Position numbers and translations under genes: made by a program
DNA from: Drosophila pseudoobscura
Taxonomy: Eukaryota; Arthropoda; Insecta; Diptera; Drosophilidae
Direction: 5' to 3'
DNA: 64,000 nt
Assembly: GCF_009870125.1 (NCBI RefSeq)
Contig: NC_046681.1
Span: 6,647,001 to 6,711,000, forward strand
Notes under the pieces: generated by a model
What the model saw: the letters and a program-made list of their open reading frames with translations, nothing else
Databases searched by the model: none
What the model was told of the DNA's origin: nothing
In this document: positions 48,330 through 64,000 of the stretch, piece by piece
How positions within the stretch are numbered: position 1 is the stretch's first letter
Layout: every line of letters starts with the position of its first letter

Positions 48330-50940
48330 GCGTGGCTAACTGGGGAAGCCAAATACGTTAGTCACGGTGTATTGACAAGTGGATATCGATTCATAAAGTA
48401 TAACACACTCGAATGGTCCTACTGAATACTCATTTTCGGGTATATCCGACTTTAATACCTGGAGTATTATGTTAGTTTCAAACTCGACTCCTTCCGCCAT
48501 AGGAAGGTCTTCCGGCCTTGTACATATACATGCCATAGAAGGCAAGCTATGGGGTATGCTCTAGTCTCATCACTCGACTCCAGCGATCCTAACTGAATTC
48601 CAATATTTTTGCCTCGAAGAGACTACAACAATCACGTGCCACATCCGCCACATAGCCGCATTAGGAGGAACCACCAGAAACGCTCTGGGAATTTGGTAGC
48701 GCAACGAGGCGCGAAAACATTTACTCAACACTTAGCAGCTGTTGGTGGGTTTGCGGGTTCCTTGTTCGGGGATCGTGGCCGGCGACGTGCGGCGAAAGTT
48801 TTTTATGATTTATGAAGCAGGCGACGAGGATGGAGCCGCTGCTGGAGGTCCTGATGTCTGCTGTCGTGGCGGATGTGGAAATGGCAGACTCCCAGGCCGG
48901 GAGCAAGGCGTTTCCGGGCGGGTGGGGTGGCTAAGCGCTTTCCCGTGTCAGTTTCCCAACAGCAAGTGCTCGCTCCTTCCGAAACCTTCCCCCAAAACCC
49001 GGATATAAAAACTGCACTTTGATGCGTTTTCCCCGCACACAACTGCAACTACAGTGCAGAAACAGTAAACAATGTGTAGCCGAAATAACAAAAGTTTCTT
49101 TGGCGGTTTTTCTCCGCTGCGCTCATTAAAATGTTCGCTTAGAGCTGGCGCTGCGTCCTCCTGGACCTCCTTTTGTCAAACACAAACACAAAACAATGAA
49201 AGCCTCACACACGAGCAAGGATGTGCGCATACAATAAGCAAGTGTACATATACATATATGCATACGAGTATATACTCGTACGAGTATTCCCACTTTTGCA
49301 GTTGACACATGCTGCTTTCTAAGCAAACGTGTCGCTGGCGCTAAGTGTGTAATTTATAAGAGTGTTTGTCGGGGGGGAGATTTGGATCTGGTGGGGAGGT
49401 AGGGGCCGAATGAATGCCGAAACTCTACAACAGAATTCATAGGAGCATTGTTGGCGACACATTTCCCTCCTGAAAGGCCGCACAACAAAAATCCATTTCA
49501 GAACAAACGCAGAAATCCGCACAGAAATTGGCACAATGAACCCTCGCCCGCGTGAGGCTTTCCGCAAATGGAAAGCGCTGGAAAAAGTGAAAATGCTGTG
49601 CAAGAAGGCGTTTATTGGGCCACCGCTTTGCAACATATTAATTAAGAACCGACACGCTCCGCCAGTTTTCCGCCTCTCATAGGGAAACTACCGTGAAACT
49701 AGCCTAATTTTAGGACAAAAACTCGTTTAAATTTGATTACGCGTTTTTCCATATGTATTTTATTTCGATTCTTTCTTTTAAATAAACTCATTTACGTGTG
49801 TGCCGTTGCTGCTTATGCAAATCGATTCTCTCCTCTTCGGATTGTTTGCTTTTCTTGAATGTTATTACAGTTTTAAATATTTAAACATGCATAGTACTGG
49901 TAATTAACTTTAATGGTTGTTGCTTTCTGCCGTAGATTGGAGAGTACACATAGTTTTTACGTACACGGCCATACGGCCATAATCGTATGCATTACACCTT
50001 ACAATAAGTACGAGTACGTAGGACAGAACTAGAGTAGCCGAACTTTATTATTATATTAAAATATTTATAAATATTTACAGGGAACTTAATGGTTTGTTAA
50101 ATATTAATATTCAGACGCATATTAAATTCTCATAAGCAACATGGTTGGTTCGCTTCAAATTGGTATTCATTTTTGGTGGCTTTCGTGCAGATTTTGAATG
50201 ATTTTGAGTGCTTTTGCGTTTATGTTTAACTTTCCCACTCAATTTCCGGGATTTCGAAAAGGGTTTTCTTTTCGAAACGTTCGACGAGGCTTTCTCTTCT
50301 TCCTGTCGCACCTATGAAAGCCATTTGCATTCAGTCTTTAGAACAAAAACTCATCCCAACAGTTGATTTCGATTCCATTCTAGCCTCGATCAAATGTGTG
50401 TATTTTTCGCGTAATTACTACCACATACGCACTGGTTAAAATACGAGACGACCCATACAGATGCAAATTTGTAGCTACCCTAATTGCTAATTGGATTTTA
50501 GCCGGAATTTCATCATTCGCATGCGTTTAAATTTAATTTGGTTTTTGGTGTTGCACGGTGCATGATTTTTGGCTTTGTTTTCACTGAAAAACATCAAAGA
50601 TTGTTATTATTATTATTATATTTTACATACAGCTACCGCTGGCTGTTTTCAATTATTTTGAATAATTTACTCCCCGTTTGGCGCAGCGTTTTACAAACAT
50701 TGCCTAGAACTACGAGTAGAGATACGAATAAATGGAGATATGTCGCTGAACCTTGCCCGAAACTACACATTTAACATACGTAATATTGTAAGCTGCATGA
50801 GTAAAATGTTCATATTTGTAAGGTCTGCTTATACGCTATATACGCCATATACGCCATATACGCTATATATAGATATAGACACCGATAACTGCTGAACGCA
50901 AAGCTTTATGTACACAATTCGCTACTCCTCCACATGGCAC
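48330..50940. other. Convergent intergenic region and probable Trim9 3' UTR
   Basis: The stretch between the P450 relic and the Trim9 stop codon. AT-rich DNA at 50040-50100 includes AATAAA on the minus strand at 50044-50049, which could end the Trim9 transcript after a 900-base 3' UTR. A short palindromic run of ACTCGTA/TACGAGT lies near 49264-49286. No other coding exon is evident. Confidence 0.4.
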
Positions 50941-50949
50941 ACGGCCGAC

Positions 50950-58763
<7,814 letters not shown>

Positions 58764-61700
58764 CTGCAAAATACGGGAATATGGGAATCGTAGGACAATG
58801 ACATCAGCGCAAATATTAATAAAAAACAAGTCAGGAATGCAGTAATAAAAGTTTACGGTTTACGGGTGCACGGGTGTACGGTTTACGGGTTTACGGGTTT
58901 TCTTTTATGAAGTGCTCGCCGCACGGAGGCGCCCGCGGTGACAGCTCCCTTCACATTTTCCATGGCATAGCTACAGTGTAAAAAACCACCCCCGACCCCA
59001 TCCAGAAGCCGCCCCCCCAAAGAATCAGTTGAAAATATGTCTGTCTGGCAGAACTGGCAGTACGGCTCAATTACCGGGGGAGCAGAGCCCATCACGCAAG
59101 CCATTTCCACTATCCGGCATTTGCAAAACCTCATTTGTTGAATGTTTTTGCCAAAACATAAAAGAGACAATGTTTATGTTGCGGCGTTGGAGGCATTTGC
59201 GCTTGACACTGACATGACACGACACGACAGGACACGATGGCAGCAATTTGAACAATTCAATTCTCATCAACGGGAAATTTGTTCAGCAATTAAATTGCTC
59301 ATACGCCACCCCACGCAGCCCTCCACGGCCTTCGTCTTCAACAATTTCAATTCATTAGCATTAAAATGGCTTCGTGAACGTGAACCCCGGCCAGCCATCT
59401 GTATCTTTGTTTGCAATGAGGCATACACTGCTCCTACTCCCACTCCCACTCCTCCTCTTGCGCCCTTTTCCGGCATGTTGTTGCCCGCAGGACACTTTGG
59501 CATTGAGCGTGCAACTCCGTCGCACCATAATTGTCCGGCTGGATGTCGAGGAGCTGGCTCAAGTGCTTACCAGACGACTCCGCTCCAGGGACAGCTCCAG
59601 CGCTGGTCTAAGAGCGAGACCGAGTACACGTACACCCTCGTAATACCCGCCCCGGGGCCTTTACATGCTTTTCACTTTTCTAGACAAACGGAAAAACAGA
59701 AAACGGAAAGGGACCATTCCGTTCCCCGCCTTTCTCTCTGGTGCCTTTCCCATGCCAAAGACCGGTCCGGTGCTTCTGCCAGAGACGGCGTGCACTCATT
59801 ACCACTTTTGGCATTTGTTTTCTGATTATTTTATTCTATTTGCCAGTCGTCGCCCTTCGTCCGCCGCTGCTGCTGCTGCTGCTGTTTCCCTTCTTTGTTT
59901 GCTTATCAAATCAAAATAGCTGCCGGTGCACCTTGCGGGTGGGGGATCGCGCGGAGAGTGCTTTTTGTGCGGATTTCCCGGTCTTATTAGGTCCCGAGTG
60001 ACAGTAGATAGAGATATACATAGACTGGAAAGAGACTGGAAGGACTGGATCTAAGGAGATCCGGGAAAGCCCCCGCTTTGGCACTCTTCTGGCAGATTTC
60101 TTGGCACCCGAAAAGCCACCCCTGTTGCTTCCATTTCCGGTTCATTCCGGACTGACCAAAACGAAATCTCTTTGCAAGTAAATGAATTTTCAATGCTTTC
60201 ATAATTCTTCAAAAGAGCAGCCCACAGAACGGGGCCCAATTACTGGGAAATATCTGGTATCCAGGCCCCCGTAATGAGCAGAGCCCTCGAACAAGGCAGC
60301 TTACGACGATTACATTCATTAGCTGAATGCCAGTCCCACTCCTGCTCCCAATCCTTCCACACACAGATAGACAGACAGATGGCTAAGCGCCGAAAAGTCG
60401 GCAAGGGAAAAGCTGATAGTGCAGGGGAGGCGGACGGCTAAGTGGCGGCCAAGAATGCGCAACGCGGACAGAAAACTGTTGAAATTTAATCCCTCGAGGG
60501 TTGCTTCAACGCTTCCTACACAATGCACGGCCACAGTCCCACTCCGCCCACTCCGCCCCACTCAGCCCCACTCTGGCCCACTCTGGGGAGAAGTGGGGAG
60601 TGATTTTGAATAGGGCGGAGTGGCTGAGAGCCGGACTCCGTCCCGGGCTAATGCCGAGAGTCTGTTTTGCATTGATAAGCTGCCCTCTCCTGTTGCGTCC
60701 TCCCCAATGGCAATCCTTTTGAAAACATTTTCTGAGCAGCGATCTCCCTCCCCCCCTCCCCCTTTCCACGAAGCTCTTTTATGACACATCGCCATAAAAA
60801 AAATATATCAAGTGCGCAGTCCGAATAAAAAGCTCCCTTCGGAGAAACAGGAGGGGGGCGGGGGGAAGAAACTTTTATCAGACAGTAAAAAATAATAATA
60901 ATATGACATGTTTATGCGCCGCAGACGCAGAGGCAGCAGCGTCGGCAGCGGCAACAGAGGCGACACCGAAGACTTCTTTAAAGTTGCTACGCATGCAAAT
61001 CGTGTAAATAATTCAAGAGCTCCTGTCAGGCGGCGCAGAGCGGCGCGGCGGTGTCTCCTCTGTCCCTTTTGTGGCACTGATGTGGCCGTGACACATGGGC
61101 CCGCGGGAGAGACAAATAAATTATTAAGCTGTTGAGAAACCCAACCGGCAGCAGTGGCACTGGCAGTCACTCATATTAATACGCTAAATGTTGCAACAAT
61201 GTGATGCCTTGAGGGAGCTGCCAGATGGGGCCCCGCTCGACATTCAGGTAGGAAAAACCACTTGGGGCTTAGGTGCGGAACACATTCTATGGCGGAAATC
61301 GAAGCAGAATTCATGGCACAAATTTGCTGCCACTTTAAGTATTTACGCTGCCATTTAACAGCCTTCTTATCACTTCAAACAACGGCCAAAGGGATCTGCC
61401 CTGCCACTTATAGCAAGGAGACGCAAGATTTGATATCTGAGAAGTGGCAGACAGCACCCCATGCCACGACATGCCACAACTGGTAGGCTGCAACATAGGG
61501 CTGGGGGACAGAGTGGACAGCGGAGCAGCAGATAAAATCGCAGACTTTGCGGCGACGACGCCTCGTGGTCGTGCGGCAACAAGTTGCCAGCCACCGACTG
61601 CCGTCTGCTGCCGTGTGGCGCTGATTATCAACAGAATGTTGCCCATAATTTAGGGCTACACGATGCAGCTTGCTATAAATAAACCATCAACATGCAGTTC

Positions 61701-64000
61701 CACTCGTGTCGTGGCACGCGGGGGAGGGGGAGGGAGAGGCAACTATCGGGGGAACGGAACGGAACGGAATGGAAAGCCAGAGCTCGTTAAGCCGTTTTCG
61801 GAGCCGAATTGAAGTTGTGCAACATTTAGTTGGGCGCCCCCAAAAGGCTTGAAGAGGTTCGAGATTTTCAGAAGTGCAACAGTCGGCGGTCGGCGGGCGG
61901 CGGGCATGTCGTAAAATGATGATATATCACGAGTGAGCACTCGTGCCGGCGCTATGCGAGAGGCCAATATTTATTGTGGACTAGGCCAGAGCGAGACGTG
62001 ACAACGACTCGAATGTCTGTCGAGCAGGTGGCCAGGCAATCGGGCTTGAATTATAACGCATTTGAGCCATAAAGCCGCAGACATACGACTATTTGCGGCT
62101 CCGATTACCTGGTACACATGTCGGGCTGTCCCCCGAATATGGCATCACGCAGACCACGCACATAAATATCATTTACCGCCAATTCGTGTTGATGCACATG
62201 CAACACGTGGCTCTGGCAATTCCGTTCCCCAATGCCCCACAGATTTGGCATGCCATAAAAAATGATGATTTCTCCTGCTCTCAGCTTCCCAGCAGAATGT
62301 CTCAGTCTTAATGATAACAAATAGCGTAAATAGAGCCATATAATACCTGCTATAAGTAGGCACCCGTTATGGATCAGGTTGATAGGCATCTGCACAATTT
62401 TATAGCATGTGTTGCACGATATTTATGGCACCCTGGGTCTATGATTGATATCAGCAGCTTAGAGCGAATGTCATTCAAACAAAGCTATCCATTTCAGGCC
62501 TTTAACAATCGTCAGAGCAGAGACCGCAGTACAGTCCAGTGGCCAGAGCCACCTTGGCCCTAATTATATGTACTGTCGAAATGCAGCTCTATCTCAGGCG
62601 TGAGCTTACCTTCTTCGTCATATTCCCAGACCCAAAGCAAACCCAAGCGCCTGGCAGCAGAAGATGGGCACGAGGGGGGGCTAGGGCTGGGGCTGGGGCT
62701 GGGGCTGGTTCTGGCGGCTTGGGCACACTTGAGGCATGAGTAATGCGTGGCGCGTTGCAGTCGCCTTTGAGGCCCGATAAAAAGCTTAAAATACAACTTA
62801 CATTCTGGAAAGATATGAATTTTAAGCGCACAGCACATCCCATTGATTTATGTGGCAGTCAAAGGAAGCCAGCCACTGACGGCGATGGTTTTTTAAATTG
62901 GATTACGAGTGTCTGTCTGTCCCGTGTTCTCCCTGATTTGCATGCCGAGTGTGCGGCTGAGTATCTGATTAAAAATAAGCCAAGACGACAGCTTATTGAG
63001 CCGCCGGTTCGTCTAATTAATTAGCGACTAGTGCCAAGATCTGATGCCCAAAATGGAAATGGACTCGTGACATCCCAGCGATTTGAAAACCAAACAAAAC
63101 AGGAAAGGGGAAACGGGAAAGGGGTACCGGGAACCGCAGACGAAACAGCAAATAACCAAATGAGGGGAGTTTCCCTGTCTCTTCGATTGATTGCGATTCT
63201 GGTGTGGCACCCACTCCAAAGGGACACAGACACGGAAAGGGGGACTGGGACAAACCGCAGAATCTAATTTAGAAAACGTCGGTGTGTGTGTGTGTGCCTG
63301 TGTGTGTGTGTGTGTAGAGCACATGTGGAGTCATCTGACGAGGGGGAGTTAACAAATGTCTACTGTCGGGTGTGTAAAACAATATTTGAACTGAAGGAAA
63401 AGGAAACCGAAAGGTAGAGCCAGGGAGCAGGGGAGCACAGGAGCAGGGGAGCAATGCGCAACAATCAAAATATTTTCATGACAAATTTAAAACAACAGAA
63501 CCATGAAGTGGAACACGTTGCAAGCGTTTGGTCAGAAGTGCTCGTACTTGCAACAGGGAACAGTGAGACAGCCTGAGAAACAAGTTTTGCGGCGTTCAAC
63601 CAAGCGGAATGAGACATGTGGGAAGACTCCAGGAGCAAACACTACAGCGGAGTGAAGGGATGGCAACTTTGAACCCATCAAAGCCACTGGGACCCCTGCG
63701 GAAACCCTGCTAATCCCCTCAACTCAAGAAGTGGCACACGTGTCTGCGTTTACAATTCATTACGAACGCCTCAGACCCAAGCCCGACATTGACTTTCAGC
63801 TGACCCAAAGTCAATTCCAGTGCGGGGCCCCGGCGACACTGTCAGCCCTCGTGATGCATAACGGCATCTGGCCGAATGCCTCTGAATGCCAAACTGTAAG
63901 CCACTTAATCTTATGGAGCGGCGGCAGAAAGACTCGCCAAATGCAGCCCGGAAGCCCCAAAGAGGAGGGGGGAGGAAGGGGTAACAAGACTTGATCATTA
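58764..64000. other. Probable Trim9 intron, no exon seen
   Basis: The first Trim9 exon in the window begins at 58763 in phase 0 in mid coiled coil, so the gene must continue upstream. No minus-strand frame here encodes a RING or B-box (no C-x2-C...C-x-H series). There is a repeat of TTTACGGG near 58853-58895, a CCACTC-rich repeat near 60538-60592, and a GGGGCT run near 62681-62706. A 40-base exon-like piece near 62606-62660 was considered and not accepted. Confidence 0.5.
62681..62706. repeat. GGGGCT hexamer repeat
   Basis: Four tandem copies of GGGGCT on the plus strand (AGCCCC on the Trim9 sense strand), preceded by a G7 run at about 62675. Four G-tracts spaced by two bases could form a G-quadruplex. 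Confidence 0.85.

Noticed and set aside
59142-59825. 227-codon plus-strand ORF upstream of the Trim9 exons
   Set aside because: Low-complexity stretch (TPTPTPPLAP) and no family; lies in what should be a Trim9 intron on the opposite strand. Long by chance in GC-rich DNA.
62606-62660. A 40-base mini-exon of Trim9 with an AG acceptor and GTAAGC donor
   Set aside because: The three possible translations do not resemble the coiled-coil sequence expected before TELSHNLQ, and the phase cannot be made to fit a phase-0 neighbour.

Overview
The window is eukaryotic DNA from a fruit fly (genus Drosophila). The evidence is short GT-AG introns of about 50-75 bases, exons that join cleanly in frame, TATA and poly(A) signals, DINE-1/mini-me-like dispersed repeats with a (GTCY)n core, and recognisable fly gene families. 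The gene set (secreted acid lipases next to Trim9) resembles what I remember of D. melanogaster chromosome arm 2L, but repeat content and sequence suggest another species. I cannot fix the species from sequence alone.

Layout. 1.4-9.8 kb (minus): a secreted acid lipase of 532 residues with a 5.5-kb first intron and a Gln/Ala/Thr-rich tail. 10-20 kb: gene-poor DNA with one near-complete DINE-1/mini-me-like element (12.3-13.4 kb) and one doubtful small ORF. 20.1-22.2 kb (minus): a two-exon protein with four C-x2-C-x12-H-x5-H zinc fingers of the U1/JAZ (double-stranded-RNA-binding) type. 24.2-27.4 kb: decayed duplicated gene fragments arranged as a large imperfect palindrome. 28.1-35.6 kb (minus): the main find, one predicted gene whose 17 exons join in a single frame into about 2,245 residues, with one signal peptide, four nearly identical complete lipase domains, and linkers made of an 83-residue repeat. 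36.0-37.6 kb (plus, divergent from it): a coiled-coil protein resembling DRC9/IQCG of the axonemal dynein regulatory complex. 37.7-46.1 kb: gene-poor. 46.2-47.7 kb (plus): a third secreted acid lipase with an acidic tail. 47.8-48.3 kb (minus): a broken cytochrome P450 N-terminal fragment. 50.9-58.8 kb (minus): the 3' eight coding exons of Trim9 (coiled coil, COS, FN3, SPRY). The RING/B-box part must lie beyond 64 kb, so 58.8-64 kb is probably its intron.

How they fit together. The lipases belong to one family (alpha/beta hydrolase, GHSQG nucleophile motif) and share intron positions: a 180-codon block and a 53-codon exon are the same size in the first lipase and in every copy of the tetra-lipase. 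They look like an old tandem cluster, one member of which recently expanded by in-frame internal duplication. Trim9, the zinc-finger gene and the coiled-coil gene are unrelated neighbours.
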